Positions 18,381 through 26,563 of a stretch of 64,000 nucleotides of DNA are shown here, piece after piece. Within the stretch, counting starts at the first letter, position 1. Each line of letters opens with the position of its first letter. The DNA is from Zhouia amylolytica (lineage in GTDB: Bacteria > Bacteroidota > Bacteroidia > Flavobacteriales > Flavobacteriaceae), in assembly GCF_900116365.1 (NCBI RefSeq), contig NZ_FPAG01000003.1:186001-250000 (forward strand), in the 5' to 3' direction. The notes under the pieces are model-generated. The model searched no databases. It was not told where the DNA came from and saw nothing but the letters and a program-made list of their open reading frames with translations. Position numbers and translations under genes: made by a program.

Positions 18381-18388
18381 CAAATATA
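18381..18388 (-). promoter_or_regulatory. -7 promoter element (TATATTTG) of the agaS operon
   Basis: The minus strand reads TATATTTG, an exact TAnnTTTG match, about 80 nt before the agaS ATG. The -33 region would fall near 18408-18411, so the shared 18-bp motif lies between the two elements, a repressor-like position. Confidence 0.55.
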
Positions 18389-18420
18389 AAAGAAATAAAA
18401 CGAAATAAAAAAGGTTTCGT
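18388..18420. promoter_or_regulatory. DeoR/AgaR-like operator region between agaS and the PhoD-like gene
   Basis: AAAAGAAATAAAACGAAA (18388-18405) is found again, identical, at 23209-23226. Its complement TTTCGTTTTATTTCTTTT resembles the TTTCRTTTYRTTTY core of E. coli AgaR sites as I recall it. A second half, TTTCGTT (18414-18420), forms a 7-bp inverted repeat with AACGAAA (18399-18405). It could serve both divergent units. Confidence 0.6.
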
Positions 18421-18499
18421 TATATTTTATGTATATTTACCCTTTAAGAAAAAGTTAAGTTAAAAAGATAATTGTATAATCATTGATATAATTTGAATA

Positions 18500-21106
18500 A
18501 TGGATAGGAGAAAGTGCGTTAAAACTATAGTACTGGGATCAGTGTTGCCGATGGTTTCACCTGGTGTTTTAAAGGCAATGTCTGTTAATGATATGTTTAA
18601 ACCTGCAAGTGTTGATTTTGAAAGTGAGTGGCATTTGTGGGGAGATATGAGTTGGGCCGGACCCGAATACTGGGGGAATAGACTCCAGGATTGGGAGATA
18701 AATAATGGAAAGTTGGTGTGTAATGTAAATGGTAGGAATAGGAATTTACATTTATTGACTATCCAAAAGCAAAAGAAAGCAATAGATTTCAGGGTGAGCC
18801 TGGAGGTGGAACCTAAAAAAGAAAACCTTCAAGGTGATTATTGCCTTGGAATAAGACTTGGTGCCAAAGGTGAGTTTGAAGACTATAGGTCTGCTGCTGT
18901 TTTTGGTAAAGGGGTGGATATTGGATTAAATCAGGACGCAAAACTCGTTGTAGGCGAGAGTGTATTTGAAACAACGTTGACGGAAGTCCCTGAGTTGTAC
19001 AAATTAGAAGTGTTTGCAGAGGCGTACAACGATAATAGATATAATTTGTCGGTGGCTGTCATTGATCCCAAATCAGGAGCACAGCTTACCGGGGTAAGCA
19101 ATCAGTTGGTTGATGCCGAAAGCTTAGAAGGTAATTTTGCCATATTAGCGGATTGTAATCAGAAAAGGGTTGCCGATGCGCCTTCAGCGGCGTTTGCTAA
19201 ATTTAAAATCAAATCAAGTGAATTACATGTAAAAGAGGACCAGGTGTTTGGTCCGATCTGTTTTGCTCAATATACCTTGAATCAGAATAAATTGAAGCTA
19301 ACAGCGCAATGTGCGCCTTTTGAACGTATCAACCGACATAAATTGTCCTTGCAGTTTAATGTGAATGGAAAATGGGAAGAATTTGATAGCGTTGTTTTAA
19401 ACCCTGACAGCCGTGCCGTTAATTTTACTGTTGAAGACTGGAAGTATAAGGAGGATGTTCCATACCGTTTGGTAGCAGAAATACCACTCGAGAATGAAAC
19501 ACGAAATTATCAGTACAACGGAACAATCTCCAAAGAGCCAATAGAGAAAGAAGAGGTGTCCGCTGCAGTTTTTAGTTGTAATTTCCATTTTGGTTTTCCT
19601 GACAATGATATATATAATAATGTGTCTAAACTAAATCCTGATATTATCCTGTTCTTAGGAGATCAATTTTATGAAGGAACAGGAGGCTTTGGAGCTGACT
19701 ACGTAGGTTCTTATGATAAGAGATGTTTAGACTACCTGAGAAAATGGTATATGTTCGGATGGTCTTATCGGGAGATTTTCAGACATAAACCTTGTGCAAT
19801 TATACCTGATGACCATGATGTATATCATGGAAATGTATGGGGAGAAGGCGGAAAGAAAGCCGATGTTTCTAATGGGTATGGGATGACTGCCCAGGATTCT
19901 GGTGGTTATAAAATGACGGCAGATTGGGTGAATATGGTTCAGTTTACACAGACGAGTCATTTGCCTGACCCTTATGATGCCACCCCTGTGAAACAAAATA
20001 TTGGAGTGTACTATACTTCCTGGAATTATGCGGGACTTAGTTTTGCCATTCTGGAAGATCGAAAATTTAAATCTGCGCCAAAAAATGTCCTTCCGGAAGA
20101 GGCTCAGGTTAGAAACGGGTGGATTCAAAACAGAGACTTCGATATTAAAAAGTATAAAAATATTGAAGCTAGTTTACTTGGTGAAAGACAACATGATTTC
20201 CTGAAAGACTGGGTGGAGGATTGGAAAGATGCTGAGATGAAAGTAGTGTTGTCTCAGACAAATTTTGCAACTGTAGCTACCTTGCCGGAAGATGCAATAG
20301 ACGATTCAGTTGTTCCTTCCTTGTATATTCCTCAAAAAGGAGAGTATGTCGCAGGTGATAAGCCGACAGTAGATATGGATTCAAATGGATGGCCGCAAAA
20401 GCAACGAGATGAAGCGCTGGAAATCATAAGGAAAGCTCATGCCTTTCACATAGCAGGAGACCAGCACTTAAGTACCTTTGTAAAATACGGTGTTGATGAG
20501 TATGGTGATTCCGGATATGCTTTTGCCGGACCGGCACTCAATAATATATGGCCAAGAAGATTTTGGCCGCCTGTTGATGCTGCAAATCATACTTATGAAG
20601 ATCCGGCCTATACCGGAGATCATATTGATGGTTTTGGGAATAAGATTACGGTGAAAGCTGTTGGGAATCCGTTTCAAACAGGTAAAACCCCAAAGAGAAT
20701 ACACGATAGAGCCACCGGGTATGGACTGGTGACCTTTAATAAGAATAAAAGAACTATTAAGACCGAATGCTGGCCAAGGTATGTAGATGTAGCGGTGAAT
20801 CGCGATCAGCAATTTGCCGGTTGGCCGATAGAGGTTACCCAGGAGGATAATTTTGGTAAAAAGGCAGTTGCCTGGCTTCCGGAAATTAATGTGGAAAATG
20901 CCAATAAACCATTGCTGAAAATTTATAATGAAAGCGATGTGTTAGTTTATGCCTTGCGCTTAAAAGAAAACAGTTTTAAGCCGAAGGTGTTTGCAGAGGG
21001 GAAATATAAAATTGTCGTTGAGGAAACAGCAACAGGTGTTGAGAAGGTGTTGGATAAGGTGAAAGCAAAAGAGAAACAACGTAAATCAATTACACTGAAA
21101 TTTTGA
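18500..21106 (+). CDS. PhoD-like metallophosphatase (alkaline phosphatase D family), Tat-exported
   Basis: The protein has 868 residues. The N-terminus (MDRRKCVKTIVLGSVLPMVSPG) is a twin-arginine-like signal, as is normal for PhoD. About 350 residues without a recognised family follow; from the pattern they may be a beta-rich binding domain. The phosphatase domain then has AAVFSCNFHFGF, IILFLGDQFYEG, IIPDDHDVYHGNVWG (Asp437-Asp440 region) and HIAGDQHLSTF (about 651-660), which together supply the metal ligands. PhoD enzymes hydrolyse phosphomono- or diesters at the cell surface. Its place in the sugar locus suggests removal of phosphate from a glycan or from a secreted substrate, but this is inference. 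It is divergent from the agaS operon. Confidence 0.85.
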   Translation: MDRRKCVKTIVLGSVLPMVSPGVLKAMSVNDMFKPASVDFESEWHLWGDMSWAGPEYWGNRLQDWEINNGKLVCNVNGRNRNLHLLTIQKQKKAIDFRVSLEVEPKKENLQGDYCLGIRLGAKGEFEDYRSAAVFGKGVDIGLNQDAKLVVGESVFETTLTEVPELYKLEVFAEAYNDNRYNLSVAVIDPKSGAQLTGVSNQLVDAESLEGNFAILADCNQKRVADAPSAAFAKFKIKSSELHVKEDQVFGPICFAQYTLNQNKLKLTAQCAPFERINRHKLSLQFNVNGKWEEFDSVVLNPDSRAVNFTVEDWKYKEDVPYRLVAEIPLENETRNYQYNGTISKEPIEKEEVSAAVFSCNFHFGFPDNDIYNNVSKLNPDIILFLGDQFYEGTGGFGADYVGSYDKRCLDYLRKWYMFGWSYREIFRHKPCAIIPDDHDVYHGNVWGEGGKKADVSNGYGMTAQDSGGYKMTADWVNMVQFTQTSHLPDPYDATPVKQNIGVYYTSWNYAGLSFAILEDRKFKSAPKNVLPEEAQVRNGWIQNRDFDIKKYKNIEASLLGERQHDFLKDWVEDWKDAEMKVVLSQTNFATVATLPEDAIDDSVVPSLYIPQKGEYVAGDKPTVDMDSNGWPQKQRDEALEIIRKAHAFHIAGDQHLSTFVKYGVDEYGDSGYAFAGPALNNIWPRRFWPPVDAANHTYEDPAYTGDHIDGFGNKITVKAVGNPFQTGKTPKRIHDRATGYGLVTFNKNKRTIKTECWPRYVDVAVNRDQQFAGWPIEVTQEDNFGKKAVAWLPEINVENANKPLLKIYNESDVLVYALRLKENSFKPKVFAEGKYKIVVEETATGVEKVLDKVKAKEKQRKSITLKF

Positions 21107-21279
21107 TGTTTGTTGTTTATCGGCTGTTCTTGGTCGATAAAATTTTGTTTTCCGTGCTAAAAAGTGAAACTAGCTGTGAAATTTATAACAATCATTAAAA
21201 AAAATAAACAATTTTGATGCTTAAATATAAAGCTGAGTAAAAAGATATAAATTTAACCTCGAGGAAAAGAGAAATAAAT

Positions 21280-23118
21280 ATGATTACATTAACTACCCTA
21301 GACTACATTTTAATTTTTAGCTTTTTCGCGATAACACTGTTCATAGGAATTTGGGTTTCGAAAAAGTCAGGTAAAAGTTCTTCTGAGTATTTCTTGTCAG
21401 GAAGAACAATGCCATGGTGGCTGCTTGGTTTATCAATGGTTGCTACAACATTTTCAACGGATACGCCTAACTTGGTGACAGATATCGTTAGAACAAACGG
21501 TGTGTCTGGAAACTGGGTTTGGTGGGCATTTCTGATAACAGGATTGTTAACCGTGTTTGTTTATGCTAAATTATGGAGAAAGTCAAATGTTTCTACCGAT
21601 ATTGAATTCTACGAATTGCGGTATGGAGGAAAACCGGCTAAATTTTTAAGAGGATTCAGAGCTGTCTATCTCGGAGTTGTTTTTAACATCCTGGCTATGT
21701 CCGGAGTAACGCTTGCCGCTATAAAAATAGGTCAGATCATGCTAGGACTTTCGCCGCTAGAAACAGTCGGGTATGCCGGGTTGGTGACCGTTGTTTTTAG
21801 TGCTGTCGGAGGTTTTAAAGGAGTTGTATATACCGACTTTATTTTGTTCTTTGTGGCGATGGTTGGTGGTATAGGAGCCGCTTACTATTGTGTTAATCTA
21901 CCTGAAATTGGAGGGGTTGCCAATTTAGTCTCTCATGAAAATGTGATAGATAAATTGAGCATTTTACCATCTTTCGATAATAAAGAACTATTTATTACAG
22001 TGTTAATTATACCATTGGCAGTACAGTGGTGGAGTGCATGGTATCCGGGTGCTGAACCTGGAGGTGGTGGATATATTGCGCAACGTATGTTGGCTGCTAA
22101 AAATGAAAACCATGCCATTGGTGCTACATTTTTCTTTAACATAATGCATTACGCTTTACGTCCTTGGCCGTGGATTATAGTTGCCTTGTCTTCGTTAGTA
22201 TTGTTCCCGGATATCGCAAGTATCCATGAAGCATTTCCTAATGTGGCAGAAGATAAGCTTGGGCACGATTTAGCATACTCAGCGATGCTAACAAAGCTCC
22301 CTGCAGGATTGTTAGGTTTAGTGTTGGCTTCATTGATTGCTGCCTATATGTCGACAATTTCTACCCACTTGAACTGGGGATCTTCTTATGTAGTATATGA
22401 TTTTTATGCGCGTTATATAGAGAAAGATGCTTCTCAAAAAAGATTAGTGGCAGTAGGTAGATTATCTACAGTATTGTTGATGGTTGTAAGTGCTGCTATT
22501 GCTTTGTTGCTTACCAATGCGCTTCAGATTTTTGATTACATATTAACCTTCGGTGCAGGAACCGGGTTGATATTTATCTTGCGTTGGTTCTGGTGGAGAA
22601 TTAATGCATGGAGTGAGATTGCTGCTATGTTTTCTTCGGGAATCATATCGCTGTTAATCAACTTAACTCCGCTTGGATTAGTGTTATTCGGAGGTTTGGA
22701 TGAAACAACCTCAGAGACCGTAGTTGGCTTAATGCCTGCATGGGCCAAATATCCTTTCGTGGTATTGGTGACAACCGTAATCTGGGTGGCGGTAACTTTC
22801 TTAACCAGACCGGAGAAAAACAGTACGTTGTTTAATTTTTATAAAAGAACACAGCCCGGAGGACCTGGTTGGGATAAGGTTGTAGGAGAAGCAGTTACTG
22901 AAGGTGAGGATATTGTAGATGCAAGAGAAAAATGGAGTGTTCCTTCAGGGATTTTAGCTATGTTGTTGGGGTGTGTGGTTATTTATTCAGCATTATTCGC
23001 AACAGGGTACTGGATTTACGGAAAACAAACCATGGCCATTGTATTAACGGTTGTTGTGTTAATCGGGTCCTATTTGCTTAGTAAATTATGGAAAAAAATT
23101 AAAGCTACTATTTTTTAG
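21280..23118 (+). CDS. Sodium:solute symporter family transporter
   Basis: The protein has 612 residues of the SSS family. It begins with TLDYILIFSFFAITLFIGIWVSKKSGKSSSEYFLSGRTMPWWLLGLSMVATTFSTDTPNLVT, the usual first two membrane segments and linker. Many hydrophobic segments follow to the end (at least a dozen). Motifs such as AVGGFKGVVYTDFILFF and LASLIAAYMSTISTHLNWGSSY are characteristic. It should import a sugar or other small solute across the inner membrane with Na+. Within this locus the likely cargo is a monosaccharide such as GalNAc or galactose. It lies 173 nt after the PhoD-like gene, with no terminator seen between them, and ends at a strong terminator. Confidence 0.92.
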   Translation: MITLTTLDYILIFSFFAITLFIGIWVSKKSGKSSSEYFLSGRTMPWWLLGLSMVATTFSTDTPNLVTDIVRTNGVSGNWVWWAFLITGLLTVFVYAKLWRKSNVSTDIEFYELRYGGKPAKFLRGFRAVYLGVVFNILAMSGVTLAAIKIGQIMLGLSPLETVGYAGLVTVVFSAVGGFKGVVYTDFILFFVAMVGGIGAAYYCVNLPEIGGVANLVSHENVIDKLSILPSFDNKELFITVLIIPLAVQWWSAWYPGAEPGGGGYIAQRMLAAKNENHAIGATFFFNIMHYALRPWPWIIVALSSLVLFPDIASIHEAFPNVAEDKLGHDLAYSAMLTKLPAGLLGLVLASLIAAYMSTISTHLNWGSSYVVYDFYARYIEKDASQKRLVAVGRLSTVLLMVVSAAIALLLTNALQIFDYILTFGAGTGLIFILRWFWWRINAWSEIAAMFSSGIISLLINLTPLGLVLFGGLDETTSETVVGLMPAWAKYPFVVLVTTVIWVAVTFLTRPEKNSTLFNFYKRTQPGGPGWDKVVGEAVTEGEDIVDAREKWSVPSGILAMLLGCVVIYSALFATGYWIYGKQTMAIVLTVVVLIGSYLLSKLWKKIKATIF

Positions 23119-23146
23119 TACATATAAATAGTAATTACTGGTTTTG

Positions 23147-23178
23147 AAAACCCGTCCATTTTTGGGCGGGTTTTTTTT
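23147..23178 (+). terminator. Intrinsic terminator after the symporter gene
   Basis: AAAACCCGTCC pairs with GGGCGGGTTTT (one G-U pair) around a 6-nt loop, followed by eight Ts. Confidence 0.9.
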
Positions 23179-23208
23179 GGTTTCAATATTTTCTTCGACA
23201 TATATTGA

Positions 23209-23226
23209 AAAAGAAATAAAACGAAA
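23209..23226. promoter_or_regulatory. Operator motif copy 2 (identical 18-mer)
   Basis: AAAAGAAATAAAACGAAA is identical to the motif before agaS. It ends 42 nt before the -7 element at 23268. A TAATTTTG -7-like sequence at 23231-23238 suggests a possible second promoter that the site would overlap. Confidence 0.6.
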
Positions 23227-23244
23227 GATTTAATTTTGCAATCA

Positions 23245-23275
23245 TTTGGATTATCTAAAATAAATGTTAATTTAG
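23245..23275 (+). promoter_or_regulatory. Promoter of the second susC operon
   Basis: TTTG (23245-23248) and TAATTTAG (23268-23275) are separated by 19 nt. This matches the Bacteroidota TTTG-N19-21-TAnnTTTG pattern except for one base. The start site would be near 23282, giving a leader of about 85 nt. Confidence 0.55.
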
Positions 23276-23346
23276 CCAATAATATGAAAGATTCTTATTT
23301 GTGTAACACTTTTTTTGTTATTAAATCAAGGATTTCATAGCTAATA

Positions 23347-23358
23347 TCAACCAAATTA
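23347..23358 (+). promoter_or_regulatory. Conserved susC start-proximal element TCAACCAAATTA
   Basis: This 12-mer is identical to 31683-31694 before the third susC, and ten of its bases resemble AACCAACTTA before the first. It lies 8 nt before the ATG. Confidence 0.5.
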
Positions 23359-23366
23359 TTTTATTT

Positions 23367-26300
23367 ATGAGAAAATTGTTTTGTTTCGCAATTACAATGC
23401 TTGCGATTACTTTCTCTTTTGCACAAGAGGAAGTCATATCGGGTAGTGTGGTTGACGGTGCTACAGGCACTCCGCTCCCGGGAGTGAATGTCCTTGTTAA
23501 AGGAACCCGAATAGGAGTGGCGGCAGATTTTGATGGGAATTTTAAACTGAAAGTTCCTAACGATCAGGTAACCCTGGTTTTTACCCTTATCGGCTACAAA
23601 AAGCAAGAGGTAAAACTGGAAGGGAGATCATCGATATCAGTATCGATGGCTGAAGATTTAACAGAGCTGGATGATGTAGTTCTTATTGGTTATCAAAAAG
23701 TGCATAAACGTGAAGTGTCTGGAGCGGTCTCCAGCGTTCGAAGTGATGCAATTGAGGATATTCCGGTACTGAACGTTTCCGGCTTAATTGCAACCCAGGT
23801 AACAGGGATGCAAAATGTGACCATGACGGGAGCTCCTGCAGGAAGGGGTTCACTGGTAATTCGTGGTAATACGAGTGTCGGTGCTAATATCGATCCCGAT
23901 TTAGCATATAGTAACCCTTTATACGTAGTAGATGGTGTGCAAACATCATTACAGGATTTAGCAGGTTATGGAGTTTCGAATACCGATTTCTTAGCTTCTT
24001 TAAACCCAAACGATATCGAAAGTATCGATGTCCTTAAAGATGCTTCAGCAGCGGCTATCTATGGTTCGCGTGGTGCAAATGGGGTGATCATTATTGAAAC
24101 TAAAAGAGGGGCTGCTTTAGATAAACCTGAATTCTCTTTTTCTACCAGTATGGGTATTCAACCGGAACCAGAGCTAGTTCCGATTCTGGTTGGTTCAGCA
24201 GAAAGACAAGCCAAAATGGATATGATCCAGAAGTGGTGGACTACCAATGAATTACAAGGTGGACAAACGCCTTTAATGTTGACGGATAGTTTAAACCCGG
24301 CCTTTAATAACAACATCGATTATCAGGGCTTGTTCTATAAAACTGGTCTGGCTCAAAAGTATAACTTTAGCGTAAGAGGCGGAAGCCAGGAAACTAATTA
24401 TCGTATTTCGATGGGTTATGATAACATCGAAGGGGTTGTACAGGCTACCGGTGTAGATCGAATTACCTTTAATTCGAATGTAAACTTCAAAGCAGGATCA
24501 AAGTTCAATAACCAATTGATCACTAGATTTACGTATACAGATCAACAAACAGGACAAGGAAACCCTTATCAGGGATCGTTTAACCTGAATAATTCCCTTC
24601 CTGTAAATCCGGCTCAGTTGCAATCCTCATTATTCTATGTGTCTGATGATCGTATTAAATCGCTAAGCGGAGAGTTAAACGAAAAGATGAATCAGGACAG
24701 AACCGTGAACTTTACTATATCTAACTTTGCTACTTTAGATTTGTTAGACCAGTTGAGTATTAATTCACAAATAAGTTTTGTGTATGATAGCAATAAGAAA
24801 AATTTCTACGAACCATCAATCGTACGAAATGAAGGTGATGGTTTTGCAAGTTATGCACTTTATACCCGAAAAGGGGTTACCGGAGAGACCTATTTAACAT
24901 ATATGGATGACTTTGGAGGCGGAGATCATGAAGTGACAGCAATCGTAGGTAACCGTTTAGATTATAATCAGTACGAAAATATGCTGATGTCTGCATTCGG
25001 ATTTGGTAGTGATGCTATTAAAGTAATCAACGGTCGCTATACACAAGATCAGATTTCTGGATCGACAGATATTAGCGCTAACTCATTGGTGTCATTCTTC
25101 GGTAGAGGTACATATAGATTTAAAAATAGATATCAGGTTGACTTTAACTACAGTTTAGATGGTTCGTCTAAATTTGGAGAAGATAACAGATGGGGTAAAT
25201 TTTACTCTGCTACTGGTTCCTGGATAATTTCAGATGAGCCATTTATGGAGTCCTTGACTTCAGACTTTTTAGACTATCTGAAATTCAGAGCAAGTTGGGG
25301 TGTTAACGGTACCCAGAATGTTGGTAACTACGCTCGATTCGGAGCATACAACCTTGGGTATGGAGGGAACGCTTATTGGTCAAACCAAATGAATGTTTCC
25401 AGCTATGGAGGTGTAACCGGTGTAGTTCCGAACTTCAACAGAATTGGTAATTCATTATTAGGATGGGAAGAAACTGAACAATGGAACATTGGTTTTGACC
25501 TTGATATGTTCAACAGAAGAGTAAGTTTAACTTTCGATGCTTACCACAAGGATACAGATCAGTTGTTCTTCGATGTGAATTTCCCAGCTTATTCAGGATA
25601 TAATGCAGCTTTAACTAACATTATGGGGGTAATCAACTACGGTTGGGAAGCAATGTTAAGATATCATGTGTTTCCGCGTAATAACGATTTGCGCCTGGAG
25701 TTAATGGCTGGTTTTTCACAAAACAAAAACTATGTATCAAAACTTCCTAACGGTAACAGAGATTATATAGGTGGAGATTATGGATATGTAGTGGGTAGAC
25801 CATTGAATCTTTACAAGATGTTCATCAATGATTATATCATAGATGATTTGAGTCAGTTACCTGTGAATCCATTCACTGGAGAACCGTTAACGGGTAAGAG
25901 TGCATGGGCGCCAATTAGACCAGGGTTTCCAATTTGGCAAGACTTAAATGGAGATTACTTGTTAAATGAAGAACATGACCTTAAGTTAACTACCGATTTC
26001 TCACCGATACCGGATATTCAGGGGTCTTTCAATATTAATATGCAATACAAAAAATTCTATTTCCAGATGTATAGCCAATTCTCATTTGGCGCGGATATAA
26101 AGAATACTGTATTGAACAGTTATATGGATGCATATGACAGAGGAGGAATCAACTGGGCTGTTCGTGGTTTAGCAGATTTAAGCGAACACACCTTCTGGGA
26201 GCAACCTGGAGACGGTGCAGCAGGTGTAGACTTCCCGGCATTGTACCCAGCAAGCCCGAGCTTAGGACCATTCTACGGGTTTAGAGGAAATCAGACCCTT

Positions 26301-26552
26301 TGGATCGATAGTGGCGATTACTGGAAGGTAACCAATGCTTCGATTGGGTATACATTCGATCAAAAAGATAAATTCATGAGAGATATTGGTTTATCAAGAT
26401 TGCGTTTGTTTACCTCTGTATTGAATCCATATCAGTGGCAAAAATCTAAGAAGGTTGTTGATGCATCGATGGTAGATGCAAAGGGGAATACCTATGGAAA
26501 TGGATACCCTCAGGCGAGAACAATTTCAATTGGTATTGATACAAGATTTTAA
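23367..26552 (+). CDS. SusC/RagA TonB-linked outer-membrane transporter
   Basis: The protein has 1061 residues. Signal peptide (MRKLFCFAITMLAITFSFAQ), a carboxypeptidase-regulatory-like domain (ISGSVVDGATGTPLPGVNV), a TonB-box-like ELDDVVLIGYQ, a plug domain (LVIRGNTSV, PLYVVDGVQ, SIDVLKDASAAAIYGSRGANGVIIIETKRG) and a barrel ending ARTISIGIDTRF. It is the first gene of a SusC-SusD-fasciclin-lipoprotein operon. The promoter region has the DeoR-type operator motif, so the pair is probably induced together with the catabolic operon. It should import an oligosaccharide from the glycan attacked by the locus. Confidence 0.96.
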   Translation: MRKLFCFAITMLAITFSFAQEEVISGSVVDGATGTPLPGVNVLVKGTRIGVAADFDGNFKLKVPNDQVTLVFTLIGYKKQEVKLEGRSSISVSMAEDLTELDDVVLIGYQKVHKREVSGAVSSVRSDAIEDIPVLNVSGLIATQVTGMQNVTMTGAPAGRGSLVIRGNTSVGANIDPDLAYSNPLYVVDGVQTSLQDLAGYGVSNTDFLASLNPNDIESIDVLKDASAAAIYGSRGANGVIIIETKRGAALDKPEFSFSTSMGIQPEPELVPILVGSAERQAKMDMIQKWWTTNELQGGQTPLMLTDSLNPAFNNNIDYQGLFYKTGLAQKYNFSVRGGSQETNYRISMGYDNIEGVVQATGVDRITFNSNVNFKAGSKFNNQLITRFTYTDQQTGQGNPYQGSFNLNNSLPVNPAQLQSSLFYVSDDRIKSLSGELNEKMNQDRTVNFTISNFATLDLLDQLSINSQISFVYDSNKKNFYEPSIVRNEGDGFASYALYTRKGVTGETYLTYMDDFGGGDHEVTAIVGNRLDYNQYENMLMSAFGFGSDAIKVINGRYTQDQISGSTDISANSLVSFFGRGTYRFKNRYQVDFNYSLDGSSKFGEDNRWGKFYSATGSWIISDEPFMESLTSDFLDYLKFRASWGVNGTQNVGNYARFGAYNLGYGGNAYWSNQMNVSSYGGVTGVVPNFNRIGNSLLGWEETEQWNIGFDLDMFNRRVSLTFDAYHKDTDQLFFDVNFPAYSGYNAALTNIMGVINYGWEAMLRYHVFPRNNDLRLELMAGFSQNKNYVSKLPNGNRDYIGGDYGYVVGRPLNLYKMFINDYIIDDLSQLPVNPFTGEPLTGKSAWAPIRPGFPIWQDLNGDYLLNEEHDLKLTTDFSPIPDIQGSFNINMQYKKFYFQMYSQFSFGADIKNTVLNSYMDAYDRGGINWAVRGLADLSEHTFWEQPGDGAAGVDFPALYPASPSLGPFYGFRGNQTLWIDSGDYWKVTNASIGYTFDQKDKFMRDIGLSRLRLFTSVLNPYQWQKSKKVVDASMVDAKGNTYGNGYPQARTISIGIDTRF

Positions 26553-26563
26553 AAAATAATGTT

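Noticed and set aside
18303-18383. 27-residue N-terminal extension of AgaS
   Set aside because: It lies next to the promoter, lacks AgaS-like sequence, and the inner ATG fits the family length.
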